Position numbers and translations under genes: made by a program
Notes under the pieces: generated by a model
What the model was told of the DNA's origin: nothing
What the model saw: only the letters and a program-made list of their open reading frames with translations
The model's database searches: none
Assembly (NCBI RefSeq): GCF_018704125.1
Contig: NZ_JAGTIS010000021.1
Coordinates: forward strand, 1-64,000
Reading direction: 5' to 3'
DNA length: 64,000 bases
Origin: Metapseudomonas boanensis
GTDB taxonomy: Bacteria; Pseudomonadota; Gammaproteobacteria; Pseudomonadales; Pseudomonadaceae
Shown: positions 53,868 through 61,733 of the stretch, one piece after another
How positions within the stretch are numbered: the stretch's first letter is position 1
Layout of the letters: every line of letters begins with the position of its first letter

Positions 53868-56800
53868 ATGGCGCGACTGCCGGCCATCCTCCTGCTCTGC
53901 ATCGCATTCTGGGCAGCTTCGGCCAGCGCCTTGACGCTCACGCCGGAAGAGCGCGCCTGGCTCGACGCCCACCGGGAATGGCGGCTCGGCATCGACACTT
54001 CCTGGCCGCCCTTCGAATTTCGCGACGAACACGGCACCCATCAGGGCCTGGCCGCCGACTACCTCGCAGAAGTCCGCAAGCGCCTCAACGTCCAGTTCAA
54101 ACCCATCGAACCCAGCAACTGGAGCGAGGTGTTGTTACAGGCGCGCAAAGGTAAGCTGGAGTTGCTTCCGGGCATCATGTCCACCCCGGAGCGCCAGGAA
54201 CATCTGCTCTTCACCCGCCCCTACCTCGATTTCCCGATCGTCATCCTTTCCCGGGAGAAGGGCGTGCAACCGCGCGAAGTCAAACAGCTCTATGGCCTCA
54301 AGGTTGCCGTGGTGAAGGACTATGCCCCCCACGAACTGCTGCGCAATCGCAACCCGGACCTCAGCCTGCACGCCTACCCCAGCGTTGCCGCCGCACTGCA
54401 AGCGCTGGCGACTGCCAAAGTCGACGCTTTTGTCGGCGATCTCGCCTCCAGTGTCTGGAGCCTGCGCCAACTCAAACTCGATGGCATCGCCATCAGTGGC
54501 GAAACGTCTTACCGCTACCAGTTGGCGATGGCCACGCCGCGCGGCAATCCCCTGCTCGCCAGCATCCTCGACAAAGCGCTCGCCGACATCAGCAGCGAAG
54601 AGGCCACCGCGATCCAGCAGCGCTGGGTCGGCGGAGCCGTGTACCAGACAACCGACTGGCCGCGCGTGCTCCTTTACGGCCTGCCGGCCTTGCTCGCAGT
54701 GCTGGGCATCCTCGTCTACGTCCTGCGGGTGAATCGCCGCCTGAGCGCAGAGATGACCAACCGGGCTGCCCTGGAAGTCGAACTACGCAGCAGCGAGCAG
54801 CACTACCGCGGACTGGTGGAAAGCCTCAACGCCGTCTCCTGGGAGATGCGCGTATCCGACCTCTGCTACACGTACGTCTCGCCCCAGGCCGAACGCCTCC
54901 TCGGTTACCCGCTGTCCGCCTGGCTCGAGCCCGGCTTCTGGCAACGCACCCTGCACCCGGACGATGCTGTCCGGGCCGAGCGCTACTGTCTCGAGGAAAC
55001 TCGCGCAGAGCGTGACCACTGCCTCGACTACCGCATGCTCGCAGCCGACGGCCGGGTACTCTGGATACACGACATCGTCACCCTCATCCCACACCGCGAC
55101 GGCCTGATCATGCGCGGCCTGATGGTCGACATCACCGAGGCCAAGCAGACCGAACAGGCGCTGCGACTCTCGGAACAGAAGTTCGCCTCGGTTTTCCACA
55201 ACTGCCCCGACATCATTGTCATCGCACGGCGCTCGGACGGCACCCTGCTGGCGGTCAACCACACATTCGAACAACAGATCGGCATCAGCGCGCAGGATGC
55301 CCTCGGCCGCTCCGCAACCAGCCTCGACATCTGGGGTATCCCCGGCATAGGTCCGACGCTGCTCCAGCGCCTGCAGCAAGGCAACCCGCTGCACAATCTG
55401 GAAATGCCCTTCCGTCGCCGCAACGGCGCGGTTTTCACCGGCCTCATCTCAGCCCAGACCATCCAGTTGGATGACGCACCGGCCCTGGTCGTGGTCGTCC
55501 GCGACATCACCCAGGTCAAACAAACCCAACAGCTGTTGCAGGTCTCCGAGGAAAAGTTTGCCCGCGCCTTCCATGCGTCGCCTGATGGCCTGCTGATCAC
55601 TCGCCTGAGCGACGGCAAGCTGATCGAAGCCAACCGAGGTTTCAGCCGCATTTCCGGTTACAGCGCCCTGGAAGCCACCGAGTGCTCGACCCTCGAGCTC
55701 GGCCTCTGGGCCAACCCGGAAGATCGCGATTACATGGTCAGCGTCTTGCGCGACCAAGGCAGCCTGCACCACTTCACCGCGCCTATTCGCCAGAAGAACG
55801 GCCAGATTCGTTTGTGCGAACTCTCTGCCCAGCCCATACCGATCAACGGCGAACCTTGCATCCTCACCATCGCCCGCGACATCACCGAACGCCAGCAGAT
55901 GCAGGAGAAACTCCAGCAGGCGGCCACCGTCTTCGAAAGCACCGCCGAAGGGGTGATGATCACCGACGCAGAGCAACGCATCACGGCGGTCAACCGGGCC
56001 TTCAGCGAAATCACCGGCTACAGCGAAGCCGAAGCCCTCGACCAGACCCCTCGCCTGCTCGCCTCCGGCCACCACGACAGCGCCTTCTTCGCCGCCATGT
56101 GGTACCAACTCGAGCAGGACGGCCACTGGCAAGGTGAAATCTGGAACCGTCGCAAAAACGGCGAGCAGTACCCGGAATGGCTGACCATCAACGCAGTCCG
56201 TGATAACAGCCAGGGCGTTACCCACTATGTCGGCGTGTTTGCCGACATCTCGCCGCTCAAGCACGCCCAAGCCCGCCTCGACCACCAGGCTCACCACGAC
56301 CCACTCACCGGCCTGCCCAACCGGCTGCTCTTCGAAAACCGCCTGCAACTGGCCCTGAACGATGCCGCGACCGACAACCACCATGGCGCCGTCCTGTTCA
56401 TCGATCTGGACCGTTTCAAGCACATCAACGACAGCCTCGGCCACCCGGTCGGCGACCAACTGTTGAAAGGCATCGCCAACCGTCTGCGTGACCAGCTACG
56501 CGACATCGACACCGTTGCCCGCCTAGGCGGCGACGAATTCATCATCCTCCTGCCAGGCCTGCATAACGCAGGCGATGCCCAAGCGGTCGCCAACAAACTC
56601 CTCGCCTGCTTCGATGCCCCGGTTCCCGCAGGGAATCATGAGTTCTTCATCAGCGCCAGCATCGGCATCAGCCTGTTCCCCGAGCACGGTACAGACGTCG
56701 CAACGCTGGTAAAAAATGCTGACGCTGCCATGTACCGGGCCAAGGCGTGCGGGCGCAACCGCGTCGAGCTCTATACCCGCGACCTGACCTTCCAGGCCAC

Positions 56801-57605
56801 CGAGCGCATGGCTCTGGAGAACGAACTGCGTCGCGCCCTGGAGCGCGACCAGCTCTACCTTGTCTATCAACCCAAACTCTGCCTCGGCACCCGATGCCTG
56901 GTTGGAGCTGAAGCTCTGATCCGATGGAACCACCCTATCCTCGGAGAGATCCCTCCCGAACGCTTCATCCCGCTCGCCGAAGAATGCAGCCTTATCCTTC
57001 CGCTGGGCGACTGGGTCCTGCAGAAGGCCTGCGAGCAGATGCAGCAATGGCAGGAGCAGCACGCATCTTTCGGCCCCATCTCGGTCAACCTGGCTGGCGC
57101 GCAACTGCGTCAAACGACCCTCGCGGATCGACTGCAGCAGCTGCTTCAGAGCCTCGGGCTCGACCCGCAGCGCCTGCAACTGGAAATCACCGAGGGCTTC
57201 ATCATGAGCCAGGCCGAAGAGGCCCTGGGCGTGCTCCACGACCTCAAGGCCCTGGGCGTACAACTGGCCATCGACGACTTCGGCACCGGCTACTCCTCGC
57301 TCAGCTACCTCAAGCGGCTGCCGCTGGACACTCTGAAGATCGACAAATCCTTCGTCAGCGGCCTGCCTGACGACGCCAACGACGCCGCCATCACCCGCGC
57401 CATCATTGCCCTGGGCCGCAGCCTGCAACTGACCGTAATCGCCGAAGGAGTGGAAACCACTGCCCAGGAACACTTCCTGGCCCAGGAAGGCTGCGAGCAG
57501 ATCCAGGGGTTCATCGTCAGCTCTCCCCTGCCAGCCGAGGCCTTCGCCCGAAAATTCCTAAGCCCCCTTCCGACGATTGGCGCTCAACATAAGGCGCCTG
57601 TATAA
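53868..57605 (+). CDS. rmcA: Redox/ligand-sensing c-di-GMP phosphodiesterase RmcA
   Basis: Membrane c-di-GMP enzyme of 1245 residues, in the same position as PAO1 PA0575 (RmcA). Domains are a signal peptide (1-20), family-3 periplasmic binding domain (about 28-262) and membrane helix (about 266-287). Four PAS domains follow (about 310-805), then GGDEF with intact GGDEF at 887-891 and a C-terminal EAL domain with EALIRW (1015) and DDFGTGYSS. In P. aeruginosa RmcA is mainly a phosphodiesterase responding to redox through phenazines; this function is inferred by homology and synteny. Confidence 0.92.
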   Translation: MARLPAILLLCIAFWAASASALTLTPEERAWLDAHREWRLGIDTSWPPFEFRDEHGTHQGLAADYLAEVRKRLNVQFKPIEPSNWSEVLLQARKGKLELLPGIMSTPERQEHLLFTRPYLDFPIVILSREKGVQPREVKQLYGLKVAVVKDYAPHELLRNRNPDLSLHAYPSVAAALQALATAKVDAFVGDLASSVWSLRQLKLDGIAISGETSYRYQLAMATPRGNPLLASILDKALADISSEEATAIQQRWVGGAVYQTTDWPRVLLYGLPALLAVLGILVYVLRVNRRLSAEMTNRAALEVELRSSEQHYRGLVESLNAVSWEMRVSDLCYTYVSPQAERLLGYPLSAWLEPGFWQRTLHPDDAVRAERYCLEETRAERDHCLDYRMLAADGRVLWIHDIVTLIPHRDGLIMRGLMVDITEAKQTEQALRLSEQKFASVFHNCPDIIVIARRSDGTLLAVNHTFEQQIGISAQDALGRSATSLDIWGIPGIGPTLLQRLQQGNPLHNLEMPFRRRNGAVFTGLISAQTIQLDDAPALVVVVRDITQVKQTQQLLQVSEEKFARAFHASPDGLLITRLSDGKLIEANRGFSRISGYSALEATECSTLELGLWANPEDRDYMVSVLRDQGSLHHFTAPIRQKNGQIRLCELSAQPIPINGEPCILTIARDITERQQMQEKLQQAATVFESTAEGVMITDAEQRITAVNRAFSEITGYSEAEALDQTPRLLASGHHDSAFFAAMWYQLEQDGHWQGEIWNRRKNGEQYPEWLTINAVRDNSQGVTHYVGVFADISPLKHAQARLDHQAHHDPLTGLPNRLLFENRLQLALNDAATDNHHGAVLFIDLDRFKHINDSLGHPVGDQLLKGIANRLRDQLRDIDTVARLGGDEFIILLPGLHNAGDAQAVANKLLACFDAPVPAGNHEFFISASIGISLFPEHGTDVATLVKNADAAMYRAKACGRNRVELYTRDLTFQATERMALENELRRALERDQLYLVYQPKLCLGTRCLVGAEALIRWNHPILGEIPPERFIPLAEECSLILPLGDWVLQKACEQMQQWQEQHASFGPISVNLAGAQLRQTTLADRLQQLLQSLGLDPQRLQLEITEGFIMSQAEEALGVLHDLKALGVQLAIDDFGTGYSSLSYLKRLPLDTLKIDKSFVSGLPDDANDAAITRAIIALGRSLQLTVIAEGVETTAQEHFLAQEGCEQIQGFIVSSPLPAEAFARKFLSPLPTIGAQHKAPV

Positions 57606-57620
57606 TCCGCCGGCCTTCTG

Positions 57621-57697
57621 GGGCCTATAGCTCAGTCGGTTAGAGCAGAGGACTCATAATCCTTTGGTCCACGGTTCGAGTCCGTGTGGGCCCACCA
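57621..57697 (+). tRNA. tRNA with CAT anticodon (Met, or Ile2)
   Basis: A 77-base cloverleaf with encoded CCA. The acceptor stem is GGGCCTA/TGGGCCC, the anticodon loop CTCATAA, and the T-arm CACGG-TTCGAGT-CCGTG; discriminator A. The CAT anticodon fits elongator Met or the lysidine-modified Ile2. The variable loop TGGTC is like E. coli ileX, so Ile2 is quite possible. A terminator follows. It marks the boundary between the conserved core and the accessory region. Confidence 0.93.
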
Positions 57698-57715
57698 ATT
57701 GAATCAACAACTTAG

Positions 57716-57745
57716 GTCAACCCTCGCGGTTGGCCTTTTTTGTTT
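57716..57745 (+). terminator. Terminator after the tRNA
   Basis: Stem GGTCAACC / GGTTGGCC (one G-T pair) with loop CTCGC and a T-run with six consecutive Ts. Confidence 0.75.
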
Positions 57746-57753
57746 TTGGCGTC

Positions 57754-57774
57754 TTTGTAAGCACTTTGTAAGCA
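57754..57774. repeat. Tandem direct repeat TTTGTAAGCAY next to the tRNA
   Basis: TTTGTAAGCAC is followed at once by TTTGTAAGCAT. Short tandem repeats of this kind beside a tRNA 3' end are typical of integrase arm-type sites or old attachment sites, but no integrase gene is in the window and no second copy of the tRNA end was found. Confidence 0.4.
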
Positions 57775-58039
57775 TCCGACGTAAAAAAGCCCCTCAAAGG
57801 GTTGGCCGGATGGTCGTGCGCGATCAATTCAGACCTGCGGCCCAGCGCATTTGTCGGCAAGTGTGGCACTCCCCTTCATCACCGCGCCGACACATTCAGC
57901 GGGCGGATAGACCGGCACGGCCTGGAGCGAATCGACGGTGGCAGGCGACTCAGGTGGCAACATCTGCCAAATTGCTGCCAGTGACGACAGACAGCAACCG
58001 GCCAATAGCTGCCCCTCATGTCCGGCTGCCACCTGCCGA
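57775..58039. other. Region between tRNA and last cassette gene
   Basis: No convincing gene. A minus-strand frame (57829-58191) overlaps the 163-residue cassette gene and has no family features. The stretch contains repeat copy A (57964-58015). No attC was found after the last cassette gene. Confidence 0.4.
57964..58015 (-). repeat. Dyad repeat, copy A
   Basis: Minus strand reads GCAGCTATTGGCCGGTTGC ... GTCACTGGCAGCAATTTGGC. It shares the TATTGGCCGGTT and TGGCAGC-N-TTTGG blocks with copy B at 60351-60440, which lies in the opposite orientation at the other end of the cassette array. Confidence 0.5.
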
Positions 58040-58531
58040 CTACACAGAGTCATCGTTGTGCTCTGTCCAGACCGCAGACGCCTCCCTGTGCGAATCAACT
58101 CCTCGAAAAAATGCCTCTCCGAATGCCTGATAATCTGGATTGCTGCCACCCTGCCACTCAACAAATTTGGGTCGATGAACCGCAAATCCATCAGGGGACT
58201 CGGCGTGGCGATATGGGACGGCCATTGTGAGAGTGGCGACGGGGGAAGCGTAGGAACGGATGACTACACATAGCGCATCAGTCCGGCCGGTTGGCAGAGT
58301 TATGTATCCGTCGTACACCAGCGTGGCGCGATCAGCCCCATCTGGGTTTGACTCAAAATGCGCTTGAGCTTGAGCAACACCATCCTCAAGCTGTTCAGCC
58401 TCAAAGCGGAGCATACTGCGGCCGTTGGCCGCAGACTCTTGGGCCAGCATGGGAATCAAAGTCTCTCCGTCCGACACGCACCAGATGCCGTGGGCGGCAA
58501 AGAAACCAGCGAGTTCAATTGCACGTTCCAT
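58040..58531 (-). CDS. Cassette protein, unknown (163 aa)
   Basis: Function unknown. The 163-residue product has no signal peptide or membrane helix; acidic and aromatic residues are spread throughout (GFFAAHGIWCVSDGE, LVYDGYITLPTG, VPYRHAESPDGFAV). Its start lies 17 bases after the attC boundary at 58548, with an AGGAGAG ribosome site between, which is cassette-typical spacing. It is the last cassette of the leftward array; no attC follows its stop. The N-terminal pattern looks like a widespread cassette-borne family. Confidence 0.75.
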   Translation of the reverse strand: MERAIELAGFFAAHGIWCVSDGETLIPMLAQESAANGRSMLRFEAEQLEDGVAQAQAHFESNPDGADRATLVYDGYITLPTGRTDALCVVIRSYASPVATLTMAVPYRHAESPDGFAVHRPKFVEWQGGSNPDYQAFGEAFFRGVDSHREASAVWTEHNDDSV

Positions 58532-58547
58532 GTGGCTCTCCTGTGGC

Positions 58548-58605
58548 GCCTAACGTTGGAGTTAACGGGCGCCGGTACGGCGTCCCATTGGGTAACTTGT
58601 TAGAT
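58548..58605 (-). repeat. attC recombination site 1
   Basis: On the minus strand it runs from ATCTAAC (RYYYAAC, 58599-58605) to GTTAGGC (GTTRRRY, 58548-58554), 58 bases. An imperfect dyad (GGGACGCCG ... CGGCGCCC, then GTTAACTCCAAC) lies between. It starts two bases after the stop of the 113-residue gene, the normal place for an integron attC. Confidence 0.85.
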
Positions 58606-58607
58606 TG

Positions 58608-58949
58608 CTATTCGTCGCTAATATCAATGACGTGCTTTGACAGGAACCAGACCTCCATTCCTGCCTTTATGTCGTCTGTGCAGTAAGGGTCATTATCTAG
58701 CTGGCCTCTGTAGAGGCCTCCGATGCGCCCCTTAACAATAACCCACATGCGCTCAACATTGACTTCCTCTTCATTAGAGTTATCAATGGTAACTATTCTA
58801 AAAATGAGTTTAACGATCTGCTCTGGTTGGAGATTGTTTCTGACTTCAATGTGCGGAATCCAGAAGGTTTCCGGATGCTCATTGTGTCTAGCCTCTCCAT
58901 CATCCAGTTCCCAACCATCAGTTTCGATGTCAGCTAATTTGGCGTCCAT
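58608..58949 (-). CDS. Cassette protein, DUF2314-like (113 aa)
   Basis: Small soluble acidic protein of 113 residues. The second half (MWVIVKGRIGGLYRGQLDN ... MEVWFLSKHVIDI) resembles DUF2314 domains, whose role is unknown. It starts 12 bases after the attC 2 boundary and ends at attC 1, so it is a complete cassette in the leftward array. The ribosome site is weak, as is common for cassette genes. Confidence 0.78.
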   Translation of the reverse strand: MDAKLADIETDGWELDDGEARHNEHPETFWIPHIEVRNNLQPEQIVKLIFRIVTIDNSNEEEVNVERMWVIVKGRIGGLYRGQLDNDPYCTDDIKAGMEVWFLSKHVIDISDE

Positions 58950-58961
58950 GGCATCTCAGCA

Positions 58962-59031
58962 ATCCAACGTTGAAGTTGAGGCCGCAGGGCCGGTGCATCC
59001 GGACAAGTCGGCCTTGAACGAGTTGTTAGGC
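58962..59031 (-). repeat. attC recombination site 2
   Basis: Minus strand GCCTAAC (59025-59031) to GTTGGAT (58962-58968), 70 bases, both matching core-site consensus. The interior dyad includes GTTCAAGGCCGAC and GCGGCCTCAACTTCAAC. It follows the 114-residue gene stop by 2 bases. Confidence 0.85.
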
Positions 59032-59033
59032 GG

Positions 59034-59378
59034 CTACTCTACCAGTAGCGCCTGATCAAACCACACATCTTCATACCCCGGCGCCAAAACCACACCCCAG
59101 CCAGGCGCCAATGCCAGATACGGCTGAATTTGAGGGCAATGCTCTGAAATGTGGGCCACATGCAGAGCCTGAAAGAACTCGGGACCTGTGCAGTATTCAC
59201 CACCCCAGATGTACCAGCCGCAGGTACCATTAACTGCTAGATGCCGGACAGCCGTGAACGGCAGCTGATGCAGTGTGCTCAGAGCAATGCCGAGCTTCTC
59301 TGTGAGGGCAGGAGCCAGCATCTCTGCCGAGAAGCGCTGGCAGATTGCTAGCTGTTCTTGCGTGGGCTGAGCTTCCAT
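59034..59378 (-). CDS. Cassette protein, Imm33-like (114 aa)
   Basis: Soluble 114-residue protein. The segments HLAVNGTCGWYIWGGEY, FFQALHVAHISEHCPQ and GYEDVWFDQALL resemble the Imm33-type immunity domain found with polymorphic toxins, although no toxin is encoded nearby. Start is 11 bases after the boundary of site 3b. As a cassette gene it may act as a stand-alone immunity or orphan protein; this is inference. Confidence 0.75.
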   Translation of the reverse strand: MEAQPTQEQLAICQRFSAEMLAPALTEKLGIALSTLHQLPFTAVRHLAVNGTCGWYIWGGEYCTGPEFFQALHVAHISEHCPQIQPYLALAPGWGVVLAPGYEDVWFDQALLVE

Positions 59379-59388
59379 GGCTTTAGAC

Positions 59389-59454
59389 GCCTGACGTTGG
59401 AGTTAAGGCCGCGCCCAGGGTACCGCCGTGTTCAGTTCATAGAGGTAGTTAACG
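59389..59454 (-). repeat. attC recombination site 3b (degenerate, tandem)
   Basis: The right half reads GCGGCCTTAACTCCAAC then GTCAGGC (59389-59395), closely parallel to the right halves of sites 1 and 2. The left core is the GTTAAC shared with site 3a and does not fit RYYYAAC well. It abuts site 3a with no gene between. Confidence 0.6.
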
Positions 59455-60160
59455 CTGGAGCTAAACCACCGTATCCTGCGGTCCGCTTGGATAATTTGTT
59501 AGCCATTTTTTTTCGTGATGCTTTAAAGGAATCGAACTGCTTTCGCAATTCAGAAAACGGCCGAAGCCCTAGCTCATCAGGATTCTTAGGTAGTTTTTGG
59601 TGGTCAATATATCGAATTCCTTTTGTTACATCATATTCGCCCAAGGTCATATCTAATAGAATGTAGGTGGCCGACACTATGAAACTCCTTCTTTCCTCGG
59701 AGTATTCGGGGTGATAAACAATTAGATCAAACTTGTCGTCATCAATGCGGCTGTATATCCACAGCTTGGATGGATCAAGCTCCTGTCCTTCATATTTTAA
59801 TTTAAGGTCAGAGAGGTTATCCATCCTGGGACGAAAAGCCACAATTGACCAGCGCTTTAGAGAGGGAGATGAACTTACTAATGACTCAACGGATGGAAAT
59901 AGCTCAGAAATCCCATCTGCGCTTACTACGAATTCTCTCTTGCCATTTACTGCGGCTGAAATTTCAAAAACCAGTCCATCTTGATATTTATTTAGATTGT
60001 CGGAAATATCATCAAATACTTCTTCTTGATTTGATTTAAAGTTAAAGATCCTATTTTCGTTTTCTTTAAACCAACTCCAGAAAGCTCCTTCTGCCGTTTC
60101 TGATGCAAACAAGTCCATAGATAAAGCCGAAAATAGAAAAATTAAGATGACTGTTTTCAT
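59432..60160 (-). CDS. AT-rich exported cassette protein, unknown (242 aa)
   Basis: A hypothetical protein with a signal peptide (MKTVILIFLFSALSMDLFA). The mature part begins ETAEGAFWSWFKENENRIF and includes AAVNGKREFVVSADG and ILLDMTLGEYDVTKGI. It looks like a known hypothetical family, but I cannot name it. Base composition is strikingly AT-rich against all neighbours. The frame runs through attC 3a and stops inside 3b, so the last about 25 residues come from attC sequence. An alternative start (MSKERYQ, 60241) has an AGGAAG site and would add 27 residues. Confidence 0.72.
   Translation of the reverse strand: MKTVILIFLFSALSMDLFASETAEGAFWSWFKENENRIFNFKSNQEEVFDDISDNLNKYQDGLVFEISAAVNGKREFVVSADGISELFPSVESLVSSSPSLKRWSIVAFRPRMDNLSDLKLKYEGQELDPSKLWIYSRIDDDKFDLIVYHPEYSEERRSFIVSATYILLDMTLGEYDVTKGIRYIDHQKLPKNPDELGLRPFSELRKQFDSFKASRKKMANKLSKRTAGYGGLAPALTTSMN
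59447..59504 (-). repeat. attC recombination site 3a
   Basis: Minus strand GGCTAAC (59498-59504) to GTTAACT (59447-59453), 58 bases. The interior carries CAAGCGGACCGC and GGTTTAGCTCCAGC halves typical of pseudomonad attC. It lies entirely inside the open frame of the AT-rich cassette gene. Confidence 0.7.
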
Positions 60161-60521
60161 GCTGAATGGCCAACGATCAACAGGCGACAGAAGTGGCGTG
60201 GTGTTTTCCCTCGTTTGTGTCTGATAGCGTTCCTTGCTCATGCGTAACTTCCTGTTTTGCTTGAGTGCCGCGCCAGAAACACGATATGAGACGATTTGAA
60301 AAGGCGACATGGCTTCTGGCCACATTGCGGAGTTTAGCAGCGTGCCCATGGTCTGCTACTGGCCGGTTTGAGTCATTTGCGAGTGGCAGCCTTTGGTCGA
60401 CTTCTGCCGGTCACGACCGGCAAAGATCGGCCAGAAGCGGCCCTTCAACTCGGTCTACAGAAGCATGAGCGATTCAACTACCCCGAATACCTTGAGCGTA
60501 TAACCAGTCGTCGAGCGCTCG
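60161..60521. other. Region between first cassette gene and patatin gene
   Basis: No gene beyond the possible N-terminal extension of the AT-rich cassette protein. No convincing attC or attI could be placed. Repeat copy B (60351-60440) occupies the right half. Confidence 0.4.
60351..60440 (+). repeat. Dyad repeat, copy B
   Basis: Two arms face each other: CTACTGGCCGGTTTGAG ... GTGGCAGCCTTTGGTC, and on the other strand CTTCTGGCCGATCTTTGCC ... CCGGCAGAAGTCG. They include a perfect GCCGGTC/GACCGGC dyad. It is related to copy A at the left end of the array. Confidence 0.55.
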
Positions 60522-61733
60522 CTATTTGCCCGTCGCTGTTACGCTGGGAGCAGTGAATCCGGGTGGTACTTTAAGCCAAGGAAAGCCCTTCGACGCCATG
60601 TCAAAACCGGTGGAGTAGAGACTGCGCATGTATTCGTTATCGAACTCTTCCTTGTGCGGAGCGTTGAAGCTCGAGGGTATGAACCCGAGGTTGAAATCCA
60701 CACCATCACGCTGGGCGGTGGAATAGATCCGGTAAAGGTCGCCGATACCCTGGCTGTGGATCAACGAGACGACCGCGCGACCGGCGATGCTCATGGTTTT
60801 GCGCTCGACGTCCGCCCAGTCCGGGTCGAGTCGTGAATTGCGTATCACGTATAGCTTGCGCTCGCGGGTCACTCCAACTGCTTTCGCTTCCTCATCGACG
60901 CGAACCGACGCCGGATAAGCGAACACCTGCGCCATGATGCCGCCGTCCACGTGCATTTCCTGATAGGCCTTACCATCGACATTCACGTCGATCATCATGG
61001 GCGGAAATCCTCCCGGAATAGAGGCAGATGCAATCATGACTCTCGCGAACAGATCCAATGCCTCAGGACCGCCATAGGTCGCGATTTTCCCCATGTCCCA
61101 GATTATGGGGCGGCGCGCATCGAGGTCCGCAGTGGCAACTAACAGAAAGCGGCCCTTGGCATACTCGGCAGCGATTTCCTTAAGTATCTGCTCATTCAGC
61201 GATTCGCGTGTCAGCTTCAACAGCGGTGCGTTATCTGACATTGCATCCCCCAAAACGCCGCCGAGAAAACTGCGCGGCTCGAGGACGTCTTTCGGTGACA
61301 GCGTTGTGTAGAACTTTGTCAGCGTCGCGTCGTACTTCGGCCCCAGAAATGCAAAAGGCGCAATCAACGCCCCCGTACTGATGCCGGTAACGAGCTTGAA
61401 TTCCGGGCGCGTGCCTGTAGACGTCCAGCCATTTAACACGCCTACGGCAAATGCACCGTTGTCACCGCCGCCTGAAATGGCCAGATACACCGCTGGCGGC
61501 AGGGGCCCTTTGTGCCCTTGCTTTGCAAGGTAAGCCTGCTCCCGCTGCAGCGCTTGAATGCCGATTCGTGTGAATTCTGTCATGTCGCCACCGCCGACAT
61601 AACGCACCCCCGGCATGCCAGGAATTTCCGCCCTCGCCGTCAGGTCGTCCGGCACCGCCGGCAAGCGTGTAGGCGCCACGGTGCAGCCCTGTAACAGCAG
61701 CAACAGGGCCATGATCAGGTTGGTGGCTTTCAT
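60522..61733 (-). CDS. Patatin-like phospholipase lipoprotein
   Basis: Putative lipid acyl hydrolase anchored in the envelope. The 403-residue product has a lipoprotein signal with lipobox LLQGC (Cys17). The patatin domain follows with the oxyanion loop SGGGDNG, nucleophile Ser119 (GISTG) and catalytic Asp263 (VDGG), so the catalytic dyad is intact. Start at 61733 (MKATNLIMALL) is set by the signal; the frame continues upstream without features. It lies outside the attC array and has normal GC content. Confidence 0.88.
   Translation of the reverse strand: MKATNLIMALLLLLQGCTVAPTRLPAVPDDLTARAEIPGMPGVRYVGGGDMTEFTRIGIQALQREQAYLAKQGHKGPLPPAVYLAISGGGDNGAFAVGVLNGWTSTGTRPEFKLVTGISTGALIAPFAFLGPKYDATLTKFYTTLSPKDVLEPRSFLGGVLGDAMSDNAPLLKLTRESLNEQILKEIAAEYAKGRFLLVATADLDARRPIIWDMGKIATYGGPEALDLFARVMIASASIPGGFPPMMIDVNVDGKAYQEMHVDGGIMAQVFAYPASVRVDEEAKAVGVTRERKLYVIRNSRLDPDWADVERKTMSIAGRAVVSLIHSQGIGDLYRIYSTAQRDGVDFNLGFIPSSFNAPHKEEFDNEYMRSLYSTGFDMASKGFPWLKVPPGFTAPSVTATGK

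Noticed and set aside
51889-53907. 672-residue open frame on the minus strand across rpoD
   Set aside because: It is a full-length antisense shadow of rpoD, produced by GC-rich codon bias; the translation is low-complexity and has no domains.
57829-58191. Minus-strand frame of 120 codons with a LLAGC lipobox-like stretch
   Set aside because: It overlaps the better-supported 163-residue cassette gene over 150 bases, and the hydrophobic stretch before the cysteine is too short for a lipoprotein signal.
60230-60300. Possible fifth attC boundary (GTTACGC on the minus strand) right of the AT-rich cassette gene
   Set aside because: GTTACGC departs from GTTRRRY, and no partner RYYYAAC core with a foldable interior could be found upstream.
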